A DNA stretch of 64,000 nucleotides from Leptodesmis sichuanensis A121 (GCF_021379005.1 NZ_CP075171.1:620001-684000); one strand, 5' to 3'; shown: positions 54,828-62,990, counted from the first letter of the stretch. Numbers and translations: made by a program. The notes: a model not told the origin generated them from the sequence alone.

Positions 54828-54853
54828 GGGTGCCAAGCGGAAAAAATGGGTAG
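53597..54853 (+). CDS. TnpB-family RuvC nuclease, C-terminus replaced by an IS end, zinc ribbon absent
   Basis: 418 codons. RuvC motifs are intact: Asp217 in VAVDLGINTTA, Glu313 in IVFENLKGW, Asp396 in RYNCDLNGSHNIAARGI. TnpB proteins normally carry two CxxC pairs between the second and third motifs. Here that stretch (AAYTSKLAYDGSGVVKRDSK to KFSSGKRYN) has none; only Cys395 is present. The last codons, RVPSGKNG, read through the ISKra4 left terminal repeat that begins at 54828, so the true C-terminus is lost. TnpB is an RNA-guided nuclease in active elements. This copy has lost the downstream sequence that would normally encode the guide RNA, so guided activity is doubtful. Confidence 0.85.
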   Translation: MVNRNPIIRTDKWSLNPTAEQRQLFAETVKVYRRLCRHLTGIVFTHWVELGSLNSQQVIPAVERLVHSTSQNPNVKYPIDRTFHKFPSYYRRAAIAFAVGQVSSFVARYREWQSGTRNRRDAKPPTLNAEAGCYPTLYRGQCYRLHGYEQGEIKVFTGKDWVWTMVQISGLRERHTVDSNKRLSPSLIFNQQACHLSVPFECHPEKRQPDTNVVAVDLGINTTATVSVVTFDGTVIHREFIHPGRDIDRRDKRLKSVSARASKTMGKGGNLHKGFCSNTYRKCRNINQNIAHHVSKRITDIAKQFNAQAIVFENLKGWKPTGGKKGSNLRQRFHGWLKAMIRTFTEQKWQEVGGKVIDVIAAYTSKLAYDGSGVVKRDSKNYDLAKFSSGKRYNCDLNGSHNIAARGILKRVPSGKNG

Positions 54854-56482
54854 GTTAGGCCACCGCTAAGTCACTCGCATTGGGCTCGACAATTTCTAGC
54901 CGCTTGGCATCGAGTTTGGCAGTCAAAATTTCAGCACAGAAGGTGTCCCATCGTCCTGCCGCCCAATAACAGCGACCTTGAAGCAGAATTTCTGCATGTT
55001 CAGGCAACCAAAACTTGCCATTTCCCTTGAGCCGCAGGTTGACCACCTGGCGGATTAGACTCTCAATGGCTCCACTGCCAATCGGTAGATTCATTGCCTG
55101 TACCTGCCCATAGGCAAAGCGCTGGGGTTGGTCATTAAAGTAGTTGAATGGGGTTGTCATTGCCTTGCGTTGTTGGCGCGTGTGTTTCTGAGCCAGAATC
55201 TGCTGCATCTGTGTCAGGAGTTGCGCCAACTTACCCCGTTTGAGGCTAGAACGAGCCGCCTCGAACCATTTCCGTGCCACTTGAGCTTTGCTAAAAGCCG
55301 CCTCAGCAAAATCCTTCAAATGCTGACTGGCATGGTAAAAGTCAATCAACTCAATCAGTCGGTCTTTGGGCAGGCCCAAGCGTTCCAGAAGGGCGGGAAT
55401 CCGGTGCCAAATCCAAGGAGCGCCATCGGCTAGCAGCAACACTTGCTGGGCATGCACAACCCCCAATTTGACCAGATACATCTCCAGCAGGCTCATGAAT
55501 CCTTCGATACCGGTAAAGGTGCCGTCATTAATGACCGGTAATTTGACTGTATTGATGCGCTGGCCCTGCTCATCGATGGCATAGAGGGTGAATAGTTTGG
55601 GTTCTCGCCAATGCCCCCGATACCCCCGCCGCTTGGTCGCCCGTCGTCTACCCCGTTTGTTGTATCGCAACCGGGTGCGCCCGCCATCGACACTCAACCC
55701 CACTCTCTGTCCCTCAAAGGTCTGGCCAGTGGGCAGTTGGCCTTGCTGCAACTGAGCCAGCCACTGGTCGGTTAACGCCAGGCCGATTTGACCAAAACCA
55801 TAGGTCAGTCGCACCACCCGTTTCTCACTCAACTCAATGCCCCATTGCTGCAACTGCTCAGTCGCTTGCGCAAAGGACCTCGACAGCATCCCTGCCGCTG
55901 CAACCACGCTCCAAACCAGGGGACTGACTTGCTCTTCCAGTCCCAACCAACGCAGCAGGGGATAGAATCCCTGTCCCTGGGATGGCCCCCGTTGACCGGC
56001 TTTCCGCTTGCCTTTCCGCTTCTGCTGGGAGACCCCATTGAGAATGTAGCCCACCTTGAACTCAACGACGACATTGCCTACGGTTAATACCTTGACCCGG
56101 CGTTTGCCTTGACTGCGAGCCATGAAGCCTCGTGATGAGCGGGTCCGTTGGTTGGCTTCTCGTTGGCTATCTGGATGCTCACTGAGTTCGTGCAGCAGCA
56201 GGGCAATCACCTGGCCGGCTAGCACCAGAGCCGCGGCGCGGATTGCCTCCTCCCGTGCTTTCAACGCCACTCCATCCCAACTGGAAATTTCCCCCACGGC
56301 CAGCAGTGGGGCAATGGTTTGCTTAAATGTTTCAATGGCTTGGTTGAGATCCAGGGTTGCAGGTATATTCATATTCACTAGAGACAGGATGTTTTTTCAC
56401 TCTGCACCGATCATTGTGCATATCCTGTCTTTTCTCAGCTTTTGCTGCCTCTCCTCAAAGCCATCTTTTTCGCATCGCACCC
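54828..56482 (-). mobile_element. ISKra4-family insertion sequence with visible terminal repeats
   Basis: About 1655 bp. The left end GGGTGCCAAGCGG then AAAAAATGG (54828-54849) and the right end read inward as GGGTGCGATGCGA then AAAAGATGG (56461-56482) match at 18 of 22 positions. The transposase lies inside on the minus strand. The left neighbour is tnpB and the right neighbour is an IS5 fragment, so the two flanks are different elements and no target duplication is seen. Confidence 0.82.
54855..56378 (-). CDS. ISKra4-family transposase
   Basis: 507 residues. Family-like pattern: N-terminal DNA-binding half with RTRSSRGFMARSQGKRRVKV, then DGGRTRLRYNKRGRRRATKRR (first Asp, about 230), LLLADGAPWIWHRIPALLERL (second Asp, about 318), IDFYHASQHLKDFAEAAF and SGAIESLIRQVVNLRLKGN (Glu, about 445). 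The frame is complete with no stops. It is read toward tnpB, with its stop codon one base from the tnpB stop. Probably functional by sequence. Confidence 0.88.
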   Translation of the reverse strand: MNMNIPATLDLNQAIETFKQTIAPLLAVGEISSWDGVALKAREEAIRAAALVLAGQVIALLLHELSEHPDSQREANQRTRSSRGFMARSQGKRRVKVLTVGNVVVEFKVGYILNGVSQQKRKGKRKAGQRGPSQGQGFYPLLRWLGLEEQVSPLVWSVVAAAGMLSRSFAQATEQLQQWGIELSEKRVVRLTYGFGQIGLALTDQWLAQLQQGQLPTGQTFEGQRVGLSVDGGRTRLRYNKRGRRRATKRRGYRGHWREPKLFTLYAIDEQGQRINTVKLPVINDGTFTGIEGFMSLLEMYLVKLGVVHAQQVLLLADGAPWIWHRIPALLERLGLPKDRLIELIDFYHASQHLKDFAEAAFSKAQVARKWFEAARSSLKRGKLAQLLTQMQQILAQKHTRQQRKAMTTPFNYFNDQPQRFAYGQVQAMNLPIGSGAIESLIRQVVNLRLKGNGKFWLPEHAEILLQGRCYWAAGRWDTFCAEILTAKLDAKRLEIVEPNASDLAVA

Positions 56483-56960
56483 CAAGAAAGTGAAAGGACG
56501 TAAACGCCATATCGTGGTGGATGTAGTGGGACTCGTGTTAGGGTGTTATGTCACTGCTGCCAACACCCCGGATGTGAAGGCGGCCCCTGCCGTTTTGGTC
56601 TGGGTGTTAGAGATGTTTGGGCGGATTACCAAAGTCCTGGCAGACCAAGGATACCGAGGGGATTTGGGGGCATTGATTCAGCACTTTTTTGGTCAGCAGC
56701 AGCGATTGGTTGAAGTCGAGTTGAGTCAACGAGCATCGGACGCGAAAGGCTTTCAAGTCGAATCGAAACGTTGGATTGTCGAACGGACTTGGAGTTGGCT
56801 AGAAAATGCTCGCATCCTCATGCGGGACTATGAACGGTTGCCTGAAAATCACGAGGGAATGATTTATGTCGTCATGATTCGGTTAATGCTGCGGAGATTA
56901 ACAAAGAATCGTCGAACATGGAATGCAAAAACTGCTTAATAGTCATTTACAAACAGTCTC
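56483..56960 (+). pseudogene. IS5-family transposase, 3' remnant
   Basis: Genuine IS5-like protein begins at about 56484 with KKVKGRKRHIVVDVVGLVLG and ends at 56939 (about 152 residues). Codons before that in the open frame (MLPLLKAIFFASHP) are translated from the ISKra4 right end. The second Asp (VLADQGYRGD) and the Glu (WIVERTWSWLENARILMRDYE) of the DDE triad are present; the N-terminal half with the first Asp is gone. AGTCATTTACAAACAGTCTC at 56941-56960 is probably its right terminal repeat. Confidence 0.82.
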
Positions 56961-56968
56961 TAAATAAA

Positions 56969-57017
56969 GATGAGAAAGAGAGCTTGATTCTACTCGGTTT
57001 CAAGCTCTTTTCTCATC
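56969..57017. repeat. Near-perfect 19-bp inverted repeat after the IS5 remnant
   Basis: GATGAGAAAGAGAGCTTGA pairs with TCAAGCTCTTTTCTCATC across an 11-12 base loop. It could terminate transcription from the IS remnant or be the end of another mobile element. Confidence 0.65.
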
Positions 57018-57368
57018 ATTCTTTTGCCGCTTCGTGAATAATTCAGGTTAAGCTAGTAGTACTCGTCACTCGGCTCCTATAACTTTTGAGCATTTGGACG
57101 CTGATCTTCCTACAGGGGACTTTCACCCCATTAGTTCACGCCCCTGCCGGGCGTACACACTGCCTTGGTGCGGACGGTACAGAGGTTATCGGTGAGAGTT
57201 CAAGCTTGTCTGCCGCCGTACAACTTCACTGTTGGTTTACCATCACCTTGCTTATTAGCTCGAAATTTTAATAAAGGCGGTAAAGTCGATAACTTGTTGG
57301 AGTTGCTTGTTAGTCAGTGGATCGAAGCCATGCTTGAGAGCTTCGCAATTGACTGGCATAATTCTTTC

Positions 57369-57393
57369 GCGTAGCAGTGAACTACTGCTACGC
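57369..57393 (-). terminator. Hairpin after the sulfatase gene
   Basis: Perfect 10-bp stem GCGTAGCAGT/ACTGCTACGC with a 5-base loop, 18 bases beyond the sulfatase stop on the minus strand. No proper U-run follows, so this is a probable but not classical terminator. Confidence 0.5.
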
Positions 57394-57410
57394 TCTGGTG
57401 GTTGTCAGGT

Positions 57411-59786
57411 CTACTGTATCGCCATCGCTACACGCAACCGTTCTTCCGGCGAGATCAGGTGATCCGAATCTTCGGCGTCTTTATCGACGTCAATTTGAAC
57501 CCAGTTGACATCGCCGCTGAACTTACCGCCTGGGGTTGGATAGTCGTAGGTCACAGGTGAACCGGCTTCAAAGCCGACATCACAGGTTTCATCAGCAGAG
57601 AAAACTATTGGCTCTGTCCGATCGACTCTGCCTTCACCTGCTTTTTGCCCATCTACATAGAGGGTAACGGTACCACCTTTGGCCAGTCCGCCGCCGTCGT
57701 AGGCAAACTCCATGCGAACCTGATGGGTTCCGGGCGGGATGGGGATTGTGCCTTCTATGGTGTACCGATCGACACCATAGAAGTTATAGCAGTACTTGGG
57801 TTTGCCTCCCTTGGTGTAGAGGCTCCAGCCGCCCGTTAACCCACCCTGGGCAACAATCACCCCCTCCGCACCAGATTCCGGTACAACCACCTCAGCGGTG
57901 ACAGCATGGGATTTATTCTTAAAATTGACGATCGAACTTTCGCTCAGCCGCCCCATACCGCCAAACAGGATTTGCCGTGTGCCTTTAATCAGTTGGGGAC
58001 GCCCCGCAATCTCAGGGTTAGCCCGCTCGGCAAAGCGATCGTCCAGGGGCAGCACATTATATTTCGTTGCCTCGATCAACCACAGCCGTTGCAGTTCGTG
58101 GAGTTTTTGCGGATGCTCCTTGGCCAGATCCTTCGACTGAGTCCAATCCGTGTTGGTATCATACAACTCCCAGACATTATCATCAAAGGCTGGCAGTTTG
58201 ACCATGCCCGTCTCCCAGGGAGTGCGGTGGCGGGTCACAGCCGTCCAGCCCTTGTGGTAAATACCCCGGTTGCCTAACATCTCGAAGTACTGGGTTTGGC
58301 GCCGTTCTGCCGCACTAGCATCATTAAAGGAATAGGCCATGCTGACCCCTTCGATCGGGCGCTGCTGCACGCCATTGACAAAGGTCGGTTCGGGCAGTCC
58401 TGCGACTTCCAGAATCGTGGGCGCAACGTCAATCACATGATGAAACTGAGTACGAATGGTGCCTTTGGCTTGAATCCCTCTGGGCCAGTGCACGATCAAC
58501 CCATTGCGGGTGCCGCCCCAGTGGGAGGCGACCTGCTTGGTCCACTGATAGGGCGTACCCATCGCGTGGGCCCAACCAACGGCATAGTGGTTGTACGCTT
58601 CAGGGCCGCCGAATTGATCCAACCGCTCGGTGAGAAATTCAGCCGTCTCCAGGTTGGCAAACCCAGTGAGGGGCGCCATTTCGTTAAAGCAGCCCTGGAG
58701 CGATCCTTCGGCGGAAGCACCATTATCGCCAATGATCACGTAAATCAGGGTGTCGTCCAGAATTTCCAGATTCTCTAAGGCATCAATCAGCCGTCCGATA
58801 TGGTGATCGGTATGCTCCAGGAACCCGGCATAAATCTCCATTTGACGGGCTAGAATCGGTTTCATTTCAGGGGAGATCGTGTCCCAGGCAGGAATTTGGG
58901 GATGGCGATCGGTCAACTGACAGTTTTGGGGAATCACTCCCAGTTGCTTCTGACGGGCAAAGGTCTGTTCCCGCAGGTTATCCCAGCCCTGGTCAAACTG
59001 GCCCTTATATTTGTCGGCCCATTCTTTGGGGACGTGATGCGGCGCATGGGTGGCACCGGGCGCAAAGTAGATAAAGAAGGGCTTATCGGGCATCAGCGCC
59101 TTTTGCTGGCTAACCCACTTGATCGCCTTGTTGGTCATGTCTTCGGTGAAGTGGTAGCCCTGCTCTGGGGTCTTCTCCGGCTCGACGGGGGTTGTTCCTT
59201 CATAGAGGGCGGGATAGTACTGGTTGGTTTCTCCGCCAATGAAGCCATAGAAGTATTCAAACCCACCGCCGCCTGTAGGCCAGGCATCAAAGGGACCCAT
59301 CGGGCTGGTTTCCCAGACGGGCACTTCATGGCATTTACCGAACTGGGCCGTGGAGTAGCCGTTAAGTTTGAGGGTACGGGCCAGGGGTGAGCAGGTATTG
59401 GGCAAAATCGAGTTGTAGCCCGGAGCAGATGTGGCGATTTCCGTAATGCCGCCCATGCCAACGGTGTGGTGATTGCGTCCGGTCAGAAGCGCTTGCCGGG
59501 TGGGGGAGCAGAGCCCCGTGGTGTGAAACCGATTGTATTTCAGGCCGTTGGCCGCCAATTTCTCAAAGTTGGGCGTCTGACAGGGGCCACCAAAGGCACT
59601 GGATGCCCCAAACCCCACATCATCTAACAGAATCACAAGGACGTTGGGAGCACCTTTGGGGGGGCGCAATTGTCGAATGGGTGGATACTGAGTGTCGGGA
59701 TCTTTGGCATCGTAGGTAGTTAGCCCGACATGGGGCTGGTCGGGAATGGGCAAAACTTGACGTTGAAGATTATCGTTTTGAGGCAT
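57411..59786 (-). CDS. Type I sulfatase (arylsulfatase-like), large form
   Basis: 791 residues. Hydrolyses sulfate esters. Metal ligands DD at 55-56 (ILLDDVGFG), the formylglycine signature Cys93 in GLCSPTRQALLTGR (CxPxR), and IIGDNGAS (about 355) for the metal and sulfate site. The last 190 residues form an additional beta-rich domain (GGLTGGWSLYTKGGKPKYCY, VTLYVDGQKAGEGRV) of lectin-like jelly-roll type. No Sec or Tat signal is evident, so a cytosolic enzyme is implied or export is unusual. Cys-type enzymes need a formylglycine-generating enzyme, which is not in the window. An IS982 derivative lies 30 bp upstream. Confidence 0.9.
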   Translation of the reverse strand: MPQNDNLQRQVLPIPDQPHVGLTTYDAKDPDTQYPPIRQLRPPKGAPNVLVILLDDVGFGASSAFGGPCQTPNFEKLAANGLKYNRFHTTGLCSPTRQALLTGRNHHTVGMGGITEIATSAPGYNSILPNTCSPLARTLKLNGYSTAQFGKCHEVPVWETSPMGPFDAWPTGGGGFEYFYGFIGGETNQYYPALYEGTTPVEPEKTPEQGYHFTEDMTNKAIKWVSQQKALMPDKPFFIYFAPGATHAPHHVPKEWADKYKGQFDQGWDNLREQTFARQKQLGVIPQNCQLTDRHPQIPAWDTISPEMKPILARQMEIYAGFLEHTDHHIGRLIDALENLEILDDTLIYVIIGDNGASAEGSLQGCFNEMAPLTGFANLETAEFLTERLDQFGGPEAYNHYAVGWAHAMGTPYQWTKQVASHWGGTRNGLIVHWPRGIQAKGTIRTQFHHVIDVAPTILEVAGLPEPTFVNGVQQRPIEGVSMAYSFNDASAAERRQTQYFEMLGNRGIYHKGWTAVTRHRTPWETGMVKLPAFDDNVWELYDTNTDWTQSKDLAKEHPQKLHELQRLWLIEATKYNVLPLDDRFAERANPEIAGRPQLIKGTRQILFGGMGRLSESSIVNFKNKSHAVTAEVVVPESGAEGVIVAQGGLTGGWSLYTKGGKPKYCYNFYGVDRYTIEGTIPIPPGTHQVRMEFAYDGGGLAKGGTVTLYVDGQKAGEGRVDRTEPIVFSADETCDVGFEAGSPVTYDYPTPGGKFSGDVNWVQIDVDKDAEDSDHLISPEERLRVAMAIQ

Positions 59787-59816
59787 GGTGTACTCTCATC
59801 TAGAAAAAGATTAGAC

Positions 59817-60015
59817 AACGCGATGTGCAACTAAGTTTGGCAAAGGAAAGCCCCACTGAACGATGCTAGAAGTACAACCTATCTAGCGCGAGTGGGACTT
59901 ATGTTTACTATCGAAGAGTTTATCATTGCAGTTTTTTGCTGTGTGGACGATTTGCTGAAGGCAATCACTCAAGGGCAACCCATCCGAGCCAGTAGTTTTA
60001 GTCGCACATCGCGTT
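59817..60015 (+). mobile_element. Internally deleted IS982 derivative (MITE-like)
   Basis: 199 bp: the first 173 or so bases of the IS982 at 52094, including the transposase start, joined directly to the last 25 or so (AGTAGTTTTAGTCGCACATC to CGCGTT). The junction follows CCATCCGAGCC, with a shared CA at both breakpoints. Both terminal repeats are intact, so it could be moved by the full-length element. Only one base differs from the complete copy in the part I compared (GTGGACGA for GTGGATGA). Confidence 0.9.
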
Positions 60016-60109
60016 AAGGAGTTGTCTTTTACAAATCTTAACAACTCCTATCAGAAAACCGGATCATCTTTCTCAGGCGTGGCAGCCAGTCAATAGGCTT
60101 CTGGCAAAT

Positions 60110-60146
60110 TGGGAAAAACGACCGTTCTCTCGCTGGACTTGGTTAA
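60110..60146 (-). repeat. Dispersed palindromic repeat, half copy 6
   Basis: Only the right half: GGGAAAAACGACCGTTCTCT followed by CGCTGGACTTGGTTAA. It matches copy 5 closely; the left half has been replaced by unrelated sequence. Confidence 0.78.
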
Positions 60147-60171
60147 CCTGCTGCCTGTTGTCCTCTGCCTG

Positions 60172-60381
60172 CTAGTAACTATCCCCCTGATCAACTGTTT
60201 TCATGCCCAGAAATTGATTGGCCTGCATCAACCGTTTGGCAATGACCAACCGTCGGGCAAGGCTAATTTCAGGCTCTGCTAAAACTTCCTGAGCATGCTG
60301 ACGATAGAGGGCACTGGTTGCAGAATCTACTTCGTCAATTTTCTTAAGTTCTGAATACACTCTACGAAGGCAAACAGACAT
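60172..60381 (-). CDS. Small conserved helical protein, unknown
   Basis: 69 residues, preceded by GAGGA, so probably expressed. MSVCLRRVYSELKKIDEVDS...LARRLVIAKRLMQANQFLGMK reads as two amphipathic helices with no cofactor or membrane motif. I think it is a cyanobacterial family of unknown function. It lies downstream of the gatB terminator, as an independent unit. Confidence 0.68.
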   Translation of the reverse strand: MSVCLRRVYSELKKIDEVDSATSALYRQHAQEVLAEPEISLARRLVIAKRLMQANQFLGMKTVDQGDSY

Positions 60382-60714
60382 GATTCAGTCCTCTTTCTCG
60401 ACTATTTCTATCTTGCCCTTCTCCAGGAAAATTTGCTGTGATTCGCACATGAAGTGTTATAGGTCATTAGAATAATTTACATTTGTCAGACTTAACGATA
60501 CATAACGCTTAACAAGCGTGCCGAATAAATGCCGGATAAATAAAAAAGGGGGAGGCACTAAGTTCTCCCCCTTATCATCAGGGTGCATCTACTTATCACA
60601 GTATGCCATTAAGGGGGTGGGGGGTGTCACCCCTCAGCAATGTTTTTTTGACAAAGAAGTAGCGGCTAATACCGCAGAGGCATGAAGCTTTTATCAAGCT
60701 TGCTGCCAGGACAA
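60382..60714. other. Gap between gatB and the 69-residue gene
   Basis: No gene in 333 bases. Holds the gatB terminator hairpin at 60546-60573 and a second small stem GAAGCTTTTATCAAGCTTGC near 60685. The remainder upstream of 60381 should carry a minus-strand promoter. Confidence 0.5.
60546..60573 (-). terminator. Rho-independent terminator for gatB
   Basis: On the minus strand AAGGGGGAG pairs with CTCCCCCTT and is followed by TTTTTTATTT. This is a strong GC stem plus U-run, about 140 bases after the gatB stop. Confidence 0.82.
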
Positions 60715-62205
60715 TCAACCATTCAACTTCTTGGCCAATAGTTGGTTGGTTAGCTTGGGATCGGCACGGCCTCCGGTTTTTTTCATGACTTGGCCTACGA
60801 AGAAACCCAGCAGTTTCGTCTTCCCGTTACGATATTGCTCCAATTCGTTGGGATTTTCTGCTAGCACCTCAGCGATCGCGGTTTCCAGCGCTCCCGTATC
60901 CGAAATCTGGCCTAGACCTTCCCGCTCCACGATCGCATTGGGAGAGCCACCTTGGGTCAGCAATTCCGGCAGGATGGTTTTCGCGGCAGCATTGCTGATC
61001 GTGCGGTCTTCGATCAGGCCAATCAGTTCTGCCAGATTGTCAGGTTTGAGAGCCAGGTCGGTGATAGTCAGGCCCGTATTGCTGTTCAGGTAAGCGCTGA
61101 TGTCGCCCATGATCCAGTTGGCCGCCTGTTTAGCTGGAGCACCTGCTGCCAGCGTCGCTTCAAAGTATTCGGCGATCGCCCGATCGTTGGTTAGCACCCG
61201 TGCATCATAAGCAGACAGCCCCAACTCTTCCTCATAGCGATGGCGTTTCTGGGCGGGCAATTCCGGTAACTGCGATCGCCACTCTTCCAATTGCTCCGGA
61301 GAAACTTCAATTGGCCCTAGATCAGGTTCGGGAAAGTAGCGGTAATCGCTGGAACCTTCCTTGGTTCGCATGCTGATTGTCCGTTGTGACCCTTCTTCCC
61401 AGAGGCGAGTTTCTTGTATCAGTCGCTCTCCAGCTTCAATCGCTGCAATTTGCCGCTCGATTTCGTATTCGATCGCCCGTTGAATGGCATTGAAGGAATT
61501 CATGTTTTTGATTTCGACCTTGGTGCCGAACTCCTTCTGACCCACAGGACGCACGGAAATATTCACATCACAGCGGAGCGAGCCTTCCTGCATATTGCCG
61601 TCACTGACCCCCAGATAGCGCAAAATTCGGCGTAACTCCTGGGCATACTCCGCCGCTTCCTGGCCGCTGCGAATATCCGGTTCCGAGACAATTTCCAGCA
61701 GGGGCACGCCAGCCCGGTTATAGTCCACCAGGGAATAGGTAGAACCCGCGAGGCGATCGCTACCCCCATGCACCAGTTTCCCGGCATCTTCTTCCATGTG
61801 CAGGCGAGTAATGCCAATCCGCTTCCGGGTAGCCGTATTCGTTTCCTTATCCACCAGTTCAATTTCCAGCCAACCATGTTCCGCGATCGGCAGGTCATAC
61901 TGGGAAATCTGATAATTCTTGGGCAGGTCGGGATAAAAGTACTGCTTGCGATCGAACTTGCTGTAGGGAGCAATCTGACAATTCAGCGCCAGTCCAGTCT
62001 TTACTGCTGATTCCAGCACCTTTTGATTCAGCACAGGCAACGTACCCGGCAAGCCCATACAAACCGGATCGATTAATGTATTCGGCGGTTCACCAAACTG
62101 AGTTGAGCTAGGAGAAAAAATTTTTGTGGCCGTGTTGAGCTGGCAGTGCGTTTCCAGTCCAATTACTGCTTCATACTGTGTTTTTGCAGGAGCCGATGCG
62201 GTCAT
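60715..62205 (-). CDS. gatB: Aspartyl/glutamyl-tRNA amidotransferase subunit B
   Basis: Part of GatCAB, which converts Glu-tRNA(Gln) (and Asp-tRNA(Asn)) to the amidated form using ammonia from GatA. 496 residues from [12 protein letters not shown], with AGGA upstream. Signatures: [12 protein letters not shown] (about 15-26), [33 protein letters not shown] (about 87-104), [15 protein letters not shown] and [12 protein letters not shown]. The C-terminal GatB/YqeY helical domain (about 330-490) is complete. gatA and gatC are not adjacent, which is usual in cyanobacteria. Confidence 0.97.
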   Translation of the reverse strand: MTASAPAKTQYEAVIGLETHCQLNTATKIFSPSSTQFGEPPNTLIDPVCMGLPGTLPVLNQKVLESAVKTGLALNCQIAPYSKFDRKQYFYPDLPKNYQISQYDLPIAEHGWLEIELVDKETNTATRKRIGITRLHMEEDAGKLVHGGSDRLAGSTYSLVDYNRAGVPLLEIVSEPDIRSGQEAAEYAQELRRILRYLGVSDGNMQEGSLRCDVNISVRPVGQKEFGTKVEIKNMNSFNAIQRAIEYEIERQIAAIEAGERLIQETRLWEEGSQRTISMRTKEGSSDYRYFPEPDLGPIEVSPEQLEEWRSQLPELPAQKRHRYEEELGLSAYDARVLTNDRAIAEYFEATLAAGAPAKQAANWIMGDISAYLNSNTGLTITDLALKPDNLAELIGLIEDRTISNAAAKTILPELLTQGGSPNAIVEREGLGQISDTGALETAIAEVLAENPNELEQYRNGKTKLLGFFVGQVMKKTGGRADPKLTNQLLAKKLNG

Positions 62206-62310
62206 AGAGTTTTTCCTGAGCAACTACCCATTAGTTATTAGTATTGTAAAACCTGAGTTAGACCTCACTTCAGAGAGGTAGATCCCTCATCCGTTCAGGA
62301 ACCGCTATAT

Positions 62311-62706
62311 CTACTTTGAGGTGAGGGCTGCTTGAGCAAGTGTCCAGTCTGGGCGGAGATTTTTGGCTTGGCGCAGGTAGGGATGGTAGATTTCGATCGC
62401 TGGATTGGGGGTATTAAAGTGAATCAGTAGGCGGATGCAGCGGGGTAAGCTGCCTTCGACATGCATCTGTTGCACATCCAGTAAAGGAACATTGCTCCAG
62501 TTGGGGCGTTCGCGGGCGATCGCAGCGGGGAAAATGGCATCCAGATCGCGGGTGACAGAAAAGGTAACACTCACCACTTCTTCCATATCCAGACGATTGT
62601 GGGCTTCTAGCTCGTCCAGGAGTTCGTGTACCGCCTCCCGAATCGCTGCAACTGAATTTTCCGATACCGTTGTTGCACCACGAATTGCCCGAACTCGCCA
62701 ACCCAC
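62311..62706 (-). CDS. aroH: Chorismate mutase, AroH class
   Basis: Converts chorismate to prephenate, for Phe and Tyr synthesis. 131 residues with a GTG start; GGAGG lies eight bases before it, and the protein then begins at GWRVRAIRGATTVSENS, as in relatives. An ATG 51 bases upstream would add residues not seen in the family. Active-site residues of the trimer-type enzyme are present: Arg in RVRAIRGATT, the FSVTRDLDAIFPA segment, Arg in ARERPNW and the RCIRLLIHFNT strand. Cytosolic. Confidence 0.93.
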   Translation of the reverse strand: MGWRVRAIRGATTVSENSVAAIREAVHELLDELEAHNRLDMEEVVSVTFSVTRDLDAIFPAAIARERPNWSNVPLLDVQQMHVEGSLPRCIRLLIHFNTPNPAIEIYHPYLRQAKNLRPDWTLAQAALTSK

Positions 62707-62891
62707 GCTTTTATCCTCCAGATAATCCAAATTTAATGCTGATGGTATGTCAAACAATTTTTCAATCCAAAAGAATTAAGGCCATCTCACCTTAACCCGA
62801 TCATGGCTGAAATGCCATTAAACGTCAGTGATCCTTTTATAAGGTTATTAAAGTTTCTCCGACGAGGATTGGGGAGTAAGGAATCGGGAGT

Positions 62892-62925
62892 AGTTTTAAG
62901 TTTTGAGTGGTAAGTTCTAAGTTCA
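62892..62925. repeat. TTTTAAG/TTCTAAG short tandem repeat
   Basis: Diverged tandem units TAGTTTTAAGTTTTGAG and TAAGTTCTAAGTTC between aroH and sppA, similar to the repeat at 6052. Confidence 0.65.
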
Positions 62926-62990
62926 GAATTTCCCATCCCCTGACTATCCATTACCCCCTTACCCCTTCACCCTCCCATCCCCTCACCCCT

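Larger units (their letters stand above)
56961..57410. other. Non-coding junk between IS remnant and sulfatase
   Basis: No convincing gene in 450 bases. It contains a long hairpin just after the IS5 end (56969-57017), a small stem ACGCCC-CTGCC-GGGCGT near 57144-57161 and a perfect hairpin at 57369-57393. Stretches suggest decayed mobile DNA that I cannot identify. Confidence 0.5.

Noticed and set aside
54855-56378. Cas12k/CAST-type transposon around TnpB
   Set aside because: No tnsB, tnsC, tniQ or CRISPR-like repeats are near; the RuvC triad is intact, unlike Cas12k, and the neighbours are separate IS elements.
57052-57368. Short frames in the gap before the sulfatase
   Set aside because: Two overlapping frames of about 60-70 codons without ribosome sites or recognisable domains; more likely decayed DNA.
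62707-62757. ATG start 51 bases upstream for aroH
   Set aside because: GGAGG sits correctly before the GTG at 62706, and the protein from there begins as in the family.
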